Positions 1 to 7,145 of a stretch of 7,401 bases of DNA are shown piece after piece. The stretch spans positions 1 through 7,401 of the forward strand of contig JAGLDB010000088.1 in NCBI GenBank assembly GCA_023145935.1, given 5' to 3'. Below the pieces are notes generated by a model that was not told where the DNA came from, made no database searches, and was given only the letters and a program-made list of their open reading frames with translations. The stretch's first letter is position 1; the number at the start of each line of letters is the position of its first letter. A program made the translations under genes and the position numbers. This stretch comes from Candidatus Sabulitectum sp. GTDB lineage: Bacteria; Fermentibacterota; Fermentibacteria; Fermentibacterales; Fermentibacteraceae.

Positions 1-735
1 TTCTATATTCTCAGGAATGGAAGCCGCAGTGCTCTAGCCTGCCAGTCGCCGCAGGATAAACATCTGCACAGAGTGAGGAAATCCAGGGCATTCGGTATTG
101 ACCCCAGAAATGCCGAGCAGGCATTTGCTCTCCACGCTCTTCTTGACCCTGATGTGCAACTCGTTACTCTTACTGGAAAGGCTGGCACCGGCAAAACTCT
201 CCTTGCTCTGGCTTCAGCACTTGAGTTAAGGAAGAAATACAGACAACTGTATCTTGCCCGTCCGGTTGTTCCTCTTTCAAACAGGGATATGGGTTTTCTA
301 CCTGGTGATATTCAGTCGAAACTGGACCCTTACATGCACCCTCTGTGGGATAATCTGGGAGTTATCAAGAACAGATACTCGAAAGACAGTGGTGAATACA
401 AAATGGTGCAGGACATGGTTGACTCGGAAAAACTTGTTATTACTCCTCTTGCCTATATTCGCGGAAGGAGCCTTAACAAGGTGTTTTTTATAGTTGATGA
501 AGCCCAGAACCTGACCCCGCACGAAGTTAAAACAATTATCACAAGAGCTGGCGAGGGAACAAAATTTATTTTTACCGGAGATATTTATCAGATAGATACA
601 CCGTATCTCGACAGCAGATCCAATGGTCTGGCATATCTTGTAAGCAGAATGAAAGGGCAGAGTATTTACGCTCATGTAAATCTTGTTCGAGGTGAGCGCA
701 GTAAACTCGCTGAACTTGCCAGTGATATTCTATGA
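1..735 (+). CDS. PhoH-family ATPase (PIN-PhoH type), C-terminal part, 5' end outside window
   Basis: The reading frame is open from base 1 to the TGA at 733-735 (244 codons seen). PhoH-family proteins are P-loop ATPases related to superfamily 1 helicases; the PIN-PhoH fusions are thought to act on RNA as helicase-nucleases in the cytoplasm. Visible are the family entry motif [10 protein letters not shown] (91-120), Walker A GKAGTGKT (175-198), the [17 protein letters not shown] block (about 259-309), Walker B with VDEAQ (493-507), TGDIYQID (about 577-600) and a conserved C-terminal [20 protein letters not shown] at 73 could be called as a start, but it has no ribosome site. The codons before it ([13 protein letters not shown]) resemble the linker that follows the PIN domain in YlaK-like proteins, so I treat the gene as truncated by the window edge. 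Its stop overlaps the next start by 4 bases (ATGA), which suggests coupled translation. PhoH family is near certain; the PIN domain itself lies outside the window and is inferred. Confidence 0.93.
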   Translation, partial: FYILRNGSRSALACQSPQDKHLHRVRKSRAFGIDPRNAEQAFALHALLDPDVQLVTLTGKAGTGKTLLALASALELRKKYRQLYLARPVVPLSNRDMGFLPGDIQSKLDPYMHPLWDNLGVIKNRYSKDSGEYKMVQDMVDSEKLVITPLAYIRGRSLNKVFFIVDEAQNLTPHEVKTIITRAGEGTKFIFTGDIYQIDTPYLDSRSNGLAYLVSRMKGQSIYAHVNLVRGERSKLAELASDIL

Positions 736-2237
736 ATGCAAACAGAAACACTTTGAGGTATGTGTCAATTATCCTGTTATTTTCACTCGTTTTGATGTTA
801 TTCTCTCTCTTAACTTCTCAAAGCTCAGGAGGAGAGATTCTCGGAAGATGGTCTGTACCCATGGGTCTTCTGATTATTGTTCTACTGATCATCGTGTTTA
901 TTACAGGTGTGCAGATCGCTCAGCCACTCCGTTTCATTAAGTATGTCCTTCCGATTTTTTCCAGGATACCGAATTTCGCATCTGCTCTTATTGCAATCCT
1001 CCCTCCTCTTGTTTTATTCGTGATCTGGTTTCTTTTTCCAGTTCCACTTCTTCAGAGAAGAAGCTTTGTTGTCGGTGTTTTTATGTTTTCTTTTTTTCCA
1101 GGTCTGATCACATACACTCTTTTCGAGAAAGCTAGAAGAAAAACTGTTATGGGCGGAACATTGCTTATGCTGTTTTCTCTGACTGTTGGAATTGTGTTAG
1201 GAGAGATTGCTCTGCGTGCTGTAATGCCTATGAGCATTTTCAATCCTCGTTTCGGGCTCAGGCCACACCAGGTCACCATGCTTGAAGTTGATCTGCCAGG
1301 GATTACGCCTGGAGGAACTCTTTCTACTAACATGTGGGGATTTCGCGGAGAGGACCCACCTGAGCAGTGGGATGAATATTTTACCTTAGTAACAGTGGGA
1401 GGAAGCACTACAGCAAACTACTACCTTGATGATGAACTGACCTGGTCCCATATCATCCAGAGCAGACTGAGGGAAATACATCCAATGACATGGGTTGGGA
1501 ATGGGGGAATTCCCAGACACAGTGCAGATACTCATTTGCTTTTTGTTCGAGAAGTTCTTTCACAGATAAAGCCGGATGCGGCTCTGTTTCTTGTGGGGGT
1601 AAATGACATGGGTCCTTTTCTCCGCGGGAGTGCAGGTATTGTTGAGAGACTTCCCGATTCGGGGATCAGGCAGGGGCTTTTCTCGAAGAGTATGATTCTT
1701 CAGTTGATGTACAAACTTAAAAAGATCTATGTTGATGGTGCTCCAGTTGTGACTCAGAGTGTAGATCCATCATTTCATGAAGTTCCAATGCTGGATGAAG
1801 AAGGAATTCTTCCTGAGGATCTGCATGATCTTCTGGAGGATCCTGAGTTTTATCAACGCCGCATTCGGCTTATCATTCAGGAGTGTCGATCACTTGGAAT
1901 AATTCCTGTATTCATGACACAGCCCATTCTTTATGAAGATAATGACCATTGGAGGGGTGTTCAGGAAGGATCTCAATGGCTTGGGGGTGCTGAAAGCCCA
2001 ATGTCAGCTGCGACATTTTCTCTTATGCTTGATGTTCTTAACAGAGATCTTATGGACGTTTGCGCACAGGAGGGAATTGCTGTTCTTGATCTGGCTTCAG
2101 AGATTCCTCACAGTAGAGATTACTTCTATGATTCAATGCATATGACAGAAGCTGGGGCAGAGCTTGTGGGAGAGATTGCGGCAGACTTCCTTCTGGAACT
2201 TTTTGAGAGTGAGGAATTTTTATGGCAGGAAGATTAA
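732..2237 (+). CDS. membrane-anchored SGNH/GDSL-type hydrolase
   Basis: This 501-residue protein has about five hydrophobic membrane segments in its N-terminal third (roughly residues 10-28, 44-63, 84-106, 112-131 and 141-160), followed by a soluble SGNH-type domain from about 200 onward. The four SGNH blocks are all present: block I as VGGSTT with candidate nucleophile Ser225, block II Gly in NGGIPRHS (257-264), block III GVND (289-292) and block V DSMH (467-470) giving the Asp-His pair. The NMWGFRGE stretch just before block I is common in this GGST subgroup. SGNH enzymes cleave or transfer ester groups such as acetyl on sugars, lipids or peptidoglycan; the substrate cannot be read from the sequence. 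The ATG overlaps the phoH-like stop (ATGA) with no clear Shine-Dalgarno, so translation is probably coupled to it. The C-terminus overlaps the DUF389 gene by 16 bases. The side of the membrane on which the domain lies is not settled. Confidence 0.87.
   Translation: MNANRNTLRYVSIILLFSLVLMLFSLLTSQSSGGEILGRWSVPMGLLIIVLLIIVFITGVQIAQPLRFIKYVLPIFSRIPNFASALIAILPPLVLFVIWFLFPVPLLQRRSFVVGVFMFSFFPGLITYTLFEKARRKTVMGGTLLMLFSLTVGIVLGEIALRAVMPMSIFNPRFGLRPHQVTMLEVDLPGITPGGTLSTNMWGFRGEDPPEQWDEYFTLVTVGGSTTANYYLDDELTWSHIIQSRLREIHPMTWVGNGGIPRHSADTHLLFVREVLSQIKPDAALFLVGVNDMGPFLRGSAGIVERLPDSGIRQGLFSKSMILQLMYKLKKIYVDGAPVVTQSVDPSFHEVPMLDEEGILPEDLHDLLEDPEFYQRRIRLIIQECRSLGIIPVFMTQPILYEDNDHWRGVQEGSQWLGGAESPMSAATFSLMLDVLNRDLMDVCAQEGIAVLDLASEIPHSRDYFYDSMHMTEAGAELVGEIAADFLLELFESEEFLWQED
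2211..2215 (+). promoter_or_regulatory. ribosome binding site for the DUF389 gene
   Basis: GAGGA lies six bases before the ATG at 2222, inside the last codons of the SGNH gene. It supports the start at 2222 despite the 16-base overlap with the upstream gene. Confidence 0.7.
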
Positions 2238-3079
2238 TAGAGATATTTCTTCCGACAGAGAGGCTTGAGCTGGCCAGATCTTCTATTAGTGGTTTGCATA
2301 TTACTTCTATGTGGATGGAGAGGTTGTCTGAAACACACTCTCAGCTTCATATCCTTACCGATTCGGCAAACAGTGAGAAAGTAACTGATAGATTGAGTTC
2401 TGCTCTGGCTGATACCATTGACGACATAAGGATCGTCTGTCTTCCTGTAGAGGCTTCAATTCCAGAGGAGAAAAGCTCATCTGGAATAATAAGCTATGAT
2501 GAATTGAAGCAGGATATTGTTGAAATGACCAGTCCATCACCATCCACCTGGATACTGACTCTTCTCTCTGCTGTTGTGGCTGCTGCGGGGCTTTACAGAA
2601 ACAGTGCTACGATCCTTATCGGAGCCATGGTTATTGCACCTCTTCTGGGGCCCAGCGTTGGTCTGTCTTTGAGCCTGATCCACGGCGAGAAAAGGCTGTT
2701 TGGCATTTCCCTCCGGGAAATGGTTATTCGCAGTGTTATTGCTTTTGTCTTTTCTGCTGTACTGGGGATGATCCTGGTGGTTGACCCGGCCCTTTCCGAG
2801 ATCACAGCACGAATACAAGCCGGTCCTTCGGACATTGTCCTTGCACTGGCTTCCGGAGCAGCGGGTGCGATTGCTCTGTGTGCAGGGGGATCTTCCACGC
2901 TGATCGGTGTAATGGTGGCTGTGGCACTTATGCCGCCAATTGTAACAGCAGGTCTTCTCTGGGGAGGGGGCCACTTTGGATGGCAGGGCGGGCTTTCACT
3001 TTTTGCTCTTAACCTGGCCTGTATTGTTGTTTCAGGTGCTGTGGTGTTTCTTGTCCGCAAGCTGACCAGATCAAAGTAG
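2222..3079 (+). CDS. DUF389 / TIGR00341-like membrane protein
   Basis: This 285-residue protein has a soluble N-terminal region (1-105) that may fold as a small alpha/beta regulatory domain, followed by about six membrane helices (roughly 108-124, 130-152, 166-187, 203-221, 224-247, 254-277). The membrane part shows the DUF389 signatures: GLYRNSATILIGAMVIAPLLGP (split here as GLYRNSATILIG at 123-134 and AMVIAPLLGP at 135-144), LASGAAGAIAL (209-219), GVMVAVALMPPI (229-240) and an ending LFALNLACIVVSG (260-272). The molecular function of DUF389 proteins is not established; an integral inner-membrane location is clear. It is the last gene of the left operon, starts inside the SGNH gene, and its stop codon lies in the loop and stem of a predicted terminator. 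Its last 9 bases overlap the opposing radical SAM gene. Confidence 0.92.
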   Translation: MAGRLIEIFLPTERLELARSSISGLHITSMWMERLSETHSQLHILTDSANSEKVTDRLSSALADTIDDIRIVCLPVEASIPEEKSSSGIISYDELKQDIVEMTSPSPSTWILTLLSAVVAAAGLYRNSATILIGAMVIAPLLGPSVGLSLSLIHGEKRLFGISLREMVIRSVIAFVFSAVLGMILVVDPALSEITARIQAGPSDIVLALASGAAGAIALCAGGSSTLIGVMVAVALMPPIVTAGLLWGGGHFGWQGGLSLFALNLACIVVSGAVVFLVRKLTRSK

Positions 3080-3091
3080 ATCTGTTTTTTT
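3067..3091 (+). terminator. intrinsic terminator of the phoH-SGNH-DUF389 operon
   Basis: CAGATC (3067-3072) can pair with GATCTG (3079-3084) across a six-base loop, followed at once by seven T (3085-3091). The stem is short with three GC pairs, so it is weak, but the T run is ideal. It spans the DUF389 stop codon and sits inside the 3' end of the opposing gene. The reverse strand has no T run after the hairpin, so it should act in the + direction only. Confidence 0.55.
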
Positions 3092-4573
3092 CATCAGTGC
3101 CATGTGCCCGGCCCTAAACCATCTGGGAGTGGATTGAAGCACCGGGATCACCGATGGATCGGTTCTGAAAATATCTTTTATAAATCTGCGGGCATCTTTT
3201 CTCGGGTTCGAGTTATCCATGCTCTGGAATGGCCTGTAAAAACGGAGAACAGAGGCATCACCGTCGTAATCCCCAGGTACTATTCCAAACTCAGCAGCTC
3301 TGTCTGTGAGTTCGCATTTTTCCGGTAGATTGAAAATCGACAGATTCATGTAATCTATTTTGCCCTTCAGCCTTCTTACCATATCAAGAGTGAGCTCTCT
3401 GTCTTTTTCTGTTTCACCTGGAAGACCGAAGAGAAGGTATACATAATTCCTCATGCCTGAATCAGATATTTCTGTAATAACTTTTTCCGCGGTTTCCGGA
3501 GAGAATCCCTTCATGAACCGCTGAAGGATGCCGATGCTGCCACTTTCAGCTCCGGTCTGCAGCATAAGGCAACCTGAATCGGCCATTTTCCCCAGAAGAC
3601 CGTTTCTCAACCAGTTTCCCTGGGGCCTTGCAAAACCGTAGAAGCCTGAGGTTTTTTCTCTTAGAAGCGGTAGAATTCTCTCAATTGCTTGAACGGGAAT
3701 GGCCGAATCAATCAGGTGGATCACCGGATCATCGGGACCGCCGGAAAGGAGGCGTTCAAGATTTTTAACAGAAATATCCATGTAGGGTTTATCTCTGTCC
3801 GGGCAGAAGAGACACTTGTTCCAAGTGCAGCCGGTTGTAAGCGGAAAAGGTATAACAGGTCTTGAACTGAAGTATTTCCAGTCGTTTGCAAAAACAGGCC
3901 ATTCAATCCTGGAGAGGAATGGTTGATCCTCGCCCACGATGGATCTTCCATCATCAAGTGCAACTTTTCTGAAACAGCTCTTGAGAAGCTCAATCCCGCT
4001 TCCTGTATCATTCAGTGCCGAGGCAAGAGAACCGCCAACGGTTACCTGTATACCGGATTCCTCTAGAAGCCATGCTGTTTCCACCGCAGCCGGAAGCTGG
4101 GAAAGATACGCCAGTGAGATCAGTGCGTGGTCAAAGGAGCCTCTGCTCTGTTTTACCCACAGTTTGAGATAATCGCTGAATGGAGTTGTGCCGCTTTTCG
4201 CAAGGGAGATGAGGTCGGCAGTAGAATGTGCAATACCCGGAGGCACACTGTCCATAAGTGAAAGCTGCCAGCCGGGGAATCTTTTCTTGTATGACTTGAG
4301 AACAGACTGAAGAACACCGCAGACGCTTCTGTGCTTGTGCGGATCATAGAATTCTGTTCCAGGAGAAATGAGGTATTCAATGGATGGAGCACAGTTTGCA
4401 AAGCCGGCCTTTGGAGCATGTTCGTAAAACAGCCATCTGAAGAACCCCAGAGACAGGTCATGAATGGGCGCTTCAATACCACGGGCAGCAAGGCCTCCAG
4501 CAAGCATGAATGCACCAGCAGGCACTTCTGACGATGTGATAACTGGCGGTGAAATAACTGCAAAACGATCCAT
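3071..4573 (-). CDS. B12-binding-domain type radical SAM protein
   Basis: This 500-residue cytoplasmic enzyme appears to have an N-terminal cobalamin-binding-like Rossmann region (about 1-215) and a radical SAM barrel (about 240-420). The first opens with VISPPV and a conserved AGGLAARG, and ends in YLSQLPAAVETAWLLEESG and VTVGGS (155-182), but I see no DxHxxG, so base-off B12 ligation in the usual way is doubtful. The 4Fe-4S cluster motif is CTWNKCLFC (C249, C254, C257), a CX4CX2C spacing that I recall from related proteins with GCYWGRCAFC-like motifs. Barrel motifs LIDSAIP (287-293), GAESGS (341-346) and LLFGLPGET (380-388) follow. The start is set at 4573 because GAAGGAG lies five bases before it; the frame continues 25 codons upstream without such a site. 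The substrate is unknown: such enzymes methylate or rearrange natural products, lipids, RNA or proteins. It stands alone on this strand. Confidence 0.88.
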   Translation of the reverse strand: MDRFAVISPPVITSSEVPAGAFMLAGGLAARGIEAPIHDLSLGFFRWLFYEHAPKAGFANCAPSIEYLISPGTEFYDPHKHRSVCGVLQSVLKSYKKRFPGWQLSLMDSVPPGIAHSTADLISLAKSGTTPFSDYLKLWVKQSRGSFDHALISLAYLSQLPAAVETAWLLEESGIQVTVGGSLASALNDTGSGIELLKSCFRKVALDDGRSIVGEDQPFLSRIEWPVFANDWKYFSSRPVIPFPLTTGCTWNKCLFCPDRDKPYMDISVKNLERLLSGGPDDPVIHLIDSAIPVQAIERILPLLREKTSGFYGFARPQGNWLRNGLLGKMADSGCLMLQTGAESGSIGILQRFMKGFSPETAEKVITEISDSGMRNYVYLLFGLPGETEKDRELTLDMVRRLKGKIDYMNLSIFNLPEKCELTDRAAEFGIVPGDYDGDASVLRFYRPFQSMDNSNPRKDARRFIKDIFRTDPSVIPVLQSTPRWFRAGHMALMKKTDLL

Positions 4574-4578
4574 ATTTT

Positions 4579-4585
4579 CTCCTTC
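4579..4585 (-). promoter_or_regulatory. ribosome binding site deciding the radical SAM start
   Basis: On the minus strand GAAGGAG precedes the ATG at 4573 by five bases. This near-perfect Shine-Dalgarno favours the start at 4573 over the in-frame ATG at 4648, which would add 25 residues unlike the family N-terminus. Confidence 0.8.
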
Positions 4586-4616
4586 TTGACAGGGAGGAAG
4601 ATAACACCAGTATGAA
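4586..4616 (+). promoter_or_regulatory. candidate sigma70-type promoter for the right-hand operon
   Basis: TTGACA (4586-4591) is a perfect -35 consensus; TATGAA (4611-4616) is a fair -10 but with a 19-base spacer, longer than the usual 17. It would give a leader of roughly 45 bases before the ATG at 4669. It lies in the only spacer where a promoter for this operon could be expected. Confidence 0.32.
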
Positions 4617-4619
4617 GCG

Positions 4620-4648
4620 ATTACCAGAATATGGTTCCGGAAAGTCAA
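4620..4648 (-). promoter_or_regulatory. candidate promoter for the radical SAM gene
   Basis: On the minus strand TTGACT (4648-4643) is followed after 17 bases by GGTAAT (4625-4620). The -35 is good, but the -10 matches only four of six consensus positions and lacks the key second A. If real, it would place the start of transcription about 40 bases before the gene, facing the + strand promoter across the same spacer. Confidence 0.2.
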
Positions 4649-4668
4649 AGTGAATATCTTACCTGCAT

Positions 4669-5760
4669 ATGATTAATTCAATTGCAACTGTTCTGCTTTG
4701 TACTTTCGCTGCCCAGAGCGGTGATCAAACCGTTCTATCAACCGCAGAGCGGTTCTTCTTCAGAGATGATTTCCAGCAGGCGGCGGCCTTGATCGATTCC
4801 CATACATGGGTGAATGAGTCTTTGTGGAGCAGGGCAGGGCTTTTTCGGGAACTCTGTGACGAGGGTTTCAGCATAGAGTGTCCGGTAATGAACCAGTATG
4901 CTTCGCAGCAGTTCAACACTTCTGTTTCCATTCTGCTTACAGGAGAATTCCAGACAGGCGATTCTGTACGGATTATTCTGCCGGTAGCTGTGGAGTTGCC
5001 CTGGCAGACTTTCGCGGAGACCGCCGATGTTTCATTTTCCGGCATAGAAGGAGCGTTTAACACAGAAGGTGGATGGCTTGTTCTTCAGGGAAGATCAAGT
5101 GGTTTCTTTGAAATTAGTGTATCACAGCAGGTAAGTATTGATCCAACCACCTTTCCAGGAGTTATTTCACCTGGCAGTGAAGAGGCCATGGTTCCGTATC
5201 CAGGTGAGGATTCTTTTCTTGACAGATGTCTTGATACAGATGTATTCTGGGCAGGAGGTGATGCTCTCCACTTGGAATCGTCCTTACTGGCTGCAGGTGA
5301 ACCCAATCCCATGGTACTGGTTGCAAGGGTGATTGATGCTGTTTCTGTTTTCTACAGGAATTCAAACTCTGTTGTTGAACAGATACTTCTCTACCCGGTT
5401 TCGGAATTAACTCTTCAGAATCAGATGCAGAATTCTCTTGGCGGGGCTTCTCTGGGAGCTGCCGTTTTAAGAAGATGGCAGATACCGGCTCTTGTTGTTC
5501 CGGGAAGATGGGGAGAGCAGGGATCTTCAGGATTCCTACTGGCCGCTTATGTAAAGCCATTTGGATGGATGGTAATATCTCCGTTTCCCCAGGGTTTCAC
5601 TGCCATGGGCAGCTTTGATCCACCCGCTGTTCACAGCTGGTTCAATGGATTGTCAGGAATCACTTTTCATGCAGAGTATCTGGGAAGTGACGGTTTATGG
5701 CATGCTATACCGGTTGAATCGTCTGAGTTTACCCATAATGTGGAAATTCTGATTTTGTGA
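4669..5760 (+). CDS. transglutaminase-like protein with apparently lost catalytic triad
   Basis: This 363-residue protein starts at the first ATG after an in-frame stop at 4651; no Shine-Dalgarno is visible. Residues 1-17 are hydrophobic but carry no positive charge, so they make a weak signal peptide. Residues 24-63 look helical; 83-157 look like a beta domain with RIILPVAVELPWQ, similar to the region before the core in transglutaminase-like proteins. The core seems to be 195-310: a helix LHLESSLLAAGEPNP to AVSVFY (200-229), then SLGGASLGAAVLRRWQIPA (256-274), which aligns without gaps to the usual CxxxAxLxxxLxRxxGIPA, and YVKPFGWMVISP (294-305), which matches the YxxxxGWxxxDP strand. At the triad positions Ser256 replaces Cys, about Gly288 replaces His and Ser304 replaces Asp, so enzyme activity is unlikely. 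It may be a binding or scaffold protein. Its stop overlaps the next start by 4 bases. The fold call rests on motif reading alone. Confidence 0.6.
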   Translation: MINSIATVLLCTFAAQSGDQTVLSTAERFFFRDDFQQAAALIDSHTWVNESLWSRAGLFRELCDEGFSIECPVMNQYASQQFNTSVSILLTGEFQTGDSVRIILPVAVELPWQTFAETADVSFSGIEGAFNTEGGWLVLQGRSSGFFEISVSQQVSIDPTTFPGVISPGSEEAMVPYPGEDSFLDRCLDTDVFWAGGDALHLESSLLAAGEPNPMVLVARVIDAVSVFYRNSNSVVEQILLYPVSELTLQNQMQNSLGGASLGAAVLRRWQIPALVVPGRWGEQGSSGFLLAAYVKPFGWMVISPFPQGFTAMGSFDPPAVHSWFNGLSGITFHAEYLGSDGLWHAIPVESSEFTHNVEILIL

Positions 5761-7145
5761 GTACATTTTTCCAGTATGACCTTCAGCTGCTGAAATTCAT
5801 CAATCTGCAAATGGCCAGCCCGATGCTTACCAGAATAATGCTTGCCATTACCGATAAGCATAACTGGTATCCGTTCATTACAGTTGCAGTTATTCTGCTT
5901 TTGTTTGCAGGCAGAAAACTTCCCTACCGGGGGAACTGGTTTGTCAGGATCAATCCCAGAGTATTTGTTTTTGGGCTGATCTTGTGTATTGCCCTTACCG
6001 ATCAGGCTGGAACATTCCTGAAGCACAATGTAAAAAGAACCCGTCCCAACCGAGATGAGACAATTGCTCAGCTGCTTGATTGCAGGTTGAGTACCGGAGG
6101 AAGAAGAAGCTTTCCCTCCAACCACGCAGCCAACTCGGCGGGGCTTGCAGTGTTTGCAGCAGTGGTCTATCCGCCCATTGCAATCCCGGCTATTCTGTTT
6201 ACTTTCCTTGTAGGCTTTAGTCGTGTTTACCTTGCAGTGCACTATCCGTCAGATGTGATTGCCGGATGGCTGATCGGTTCTATCACAGGGCTGATCATAT
6301 GGCTTATTCTAAGAAAGAAACTGGGAAGACTGGGGATCACGGGGTTTGCAAATATGTTTCGTTTTCGCCAGCATCAGGTTGCAGGTTCCCCTGGCAGGAG
6401 CTGGATAGAGAAGAATTGGGTCACACTTGATGGATACAGGGTAAAGGGATATCTGCTGGAGGGTTCTGAGAAGATTGTTATTTTTGTTCACGGGCTTGGT
6501 GGCTCTTTTCTATCCCGTGCGGAACTTGGAGAAAAGCTAAGAGATCTGAACGGTGTTTCCTTTCTTCTGGTACCCATGCGGGGAACAGATGATCATCCAT
6601 GCAGGCTGCCGGCAGGTGGCACAGATGAAGTCCATGATATTCTTGGAGCTTTGAATTTCGCAAAAGATTCAGGTTACGAGCAGGGGAACATCATTATCTA
6701 TGGAACATCCATGGGGGGATCGTCAGCCATTAAGACCTGTTCACTGGCTGGGGAACTTCTTCCTGCTGGAATTGTTGTTCATGGGTCGTACAGCTCGTTC
6801 TTTCTTGCTGCAAGGCATAGAACGGGAAGAGCTGGCAGTGCGATCTTGAGATTGTTCATGCCGGGCTGGGCTGCTAGAAGCTTGAAGAGGTTCAGGACTG
6901 TTTTCTGGCTTCAGTATTGGAACAGGGGTTGCGGCGTGGAGTATATATACGGAGATGGGGATAGAGTTTCTCCACCGGAAGAGGGTGAGCTTATGGCGAA
7001 ACACACATGCAGCGAAGTCTGCACTGTCACTGTTCTTTCAGGTCAGGGGCACCCCACAGGAAGAAATGCATCAGAAAATGATCTTGTTATCGCGCTTAAC
7101 AATTCTATGAACAGGATCTGGAAAAGAAATACAGGTGATTATTGA
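5757..7145 (+). CDS. PAP2 lipid phosphatase fused to an alpha/beta hydrolase
   Basis: This 462-residue protein has two enzyme domains. Residues 1-188 form a PAP2 (type 2 phosphatidic acid phosphatase) membrane domain with all three motifs: KHNVKRTRP (89-97, KX6RP), SFPSNHA (118-124, PSGH-like, His123) and SRVYLAVHYPSD (155-166, SRX5HX3D). About five or six membrane segments surround them. After a basic stretch RKKLGRLG (186-193) comes an alpha/beta hydrolase: HGLGG oxyanion loop (245-249), nucleophile elbow GTSMGG (316-321, Ser318), acid in YGDGD (398-402, probably Asp402) and GQGHP (429-433, His432). Both active sites look intact. PAP2 enzymes remove phosphate from lipids such as phosphatidate or undecaprenyl diphosphate on the outer membrane face; the hydrolase probably cleaves an ester. 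The GTG start overlaps the previous stop (GTGA), and the N-terminus (LQLLKFINLQMASPML) is typical of PAP2 proteins, which supports it. Positive-inside logic puts the hydrolase in the cytoplasm, on the opposite side from the PAP2 site. Confidence 0.9.
   Translation: MSTFFQYDLQLLKFINLQMASPMLTRIMLAITDKHNWYPFITVAVILLLFAGRKLPYRGNWFVRINPRVFVFGLILCIALTDQAGTFLKHNVKRTRPNRDETIAQLLDCRLSTGGRRSFPSNHAANSAGLAVFAAVVYPPIAIPAILFTFLVGFSRVYLAVHYPSDVIAGWLIGSITGLIIWLILRKKLGRLGITGFANMFRFRQHQVAGSPGRSWIEKNWVTLDGYRVKGYLLEGSEKIVIFVHGLGGSFLSRAELGEKLRDLNGVSFLLVPMRGTDDHPCRLPAGGTDEVHDILGALNFAKDSGYEQGNIIIYGTSMGGSSAIKTCSLAGELLPAGIVVHGSYSSFFLAARHRTGRAGSAILRLFMPGWAARSLKRFRTVFWLQYWNRGCGVEYIYGDGDRVSPPEEGELMAKHTCSEVCTVTVLSGQGHPTGRNASENDLVIALNNSMNRIWKRNTGDY
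7133..7138 (+). promoter_or_regulatory. ribosome binding site for the last, partial gene
   Basis: AGGTGA ends six bases before the ATG at 7145, inside the last codons of the PAP2-hydrolase gene. Together with the TGATG stop-start overlap it supports a real gene start there. Confidence 0.6.

Larger units (their letters stand above)
4574..4668. other. divergent intergenic spacer
   Basis: This 95-base stretch is the only true gene-free region in the window. It separates the minus-strand radical SAM gene from the plus-strand transglutaminase-like gene, and so should contain promoters for both. Besides the two weak promoter candidates and the radical SAM ribosome site it holds an 8-base palindrome TTCCGGAA (4635-4642), which could be chance. 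I see no tRNA, riboswitch or terminator in it. Confidence 0.7.

Noticed and set aside
73..735. PhoH-like gene starting at GTG 73 as a complete short protein
   Set aside because: No ribosome site precedes 73, and the open codons before it look like the PIN-PhoH linker, so the gene more likely begins outside the window.
2537..3060. Two minus-strand frames of 145 and 155 codons opposite the DUF389 gene
   Set aside because: They lie wholly inside a well-supported gene, have low-complexity shadow-like composition and show no recognisable domain or ribosome site.
3803..3829. CX4CX2C cluster motif as an anomaly compared with the usual CX3CX2C
   Set aside because: Motifs of the GCYWGRCAFC kind with the same spacing are, to my knowledge, known in B12-type radical SAM relatives, so I do not count it as novel.
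4635..4642. Palindrome TTCCGGAA as a possible operator
   Set aside because: An eight-base palindrome is not surprising by chance in a spacer of this size, and the symmetry does not extend beyond it.
4574..4648. Longer radical SAM protein starting at the minus-strand ATG at 4648
   Set aside because: The extra 25 residues do not resemble the family start, and a strong GAAGGAG sits just before the ATG at 4573; the longer start would also use up most of the divergent spacer.
5667..6242. Minus-strand frame of 191 codons opposite the PAP2 domain
   Set aside because: It is antisense to conserved PAP2 motifs and its translation has the odd Cys/Lys/Asn-rich make-up of a shadow frame.
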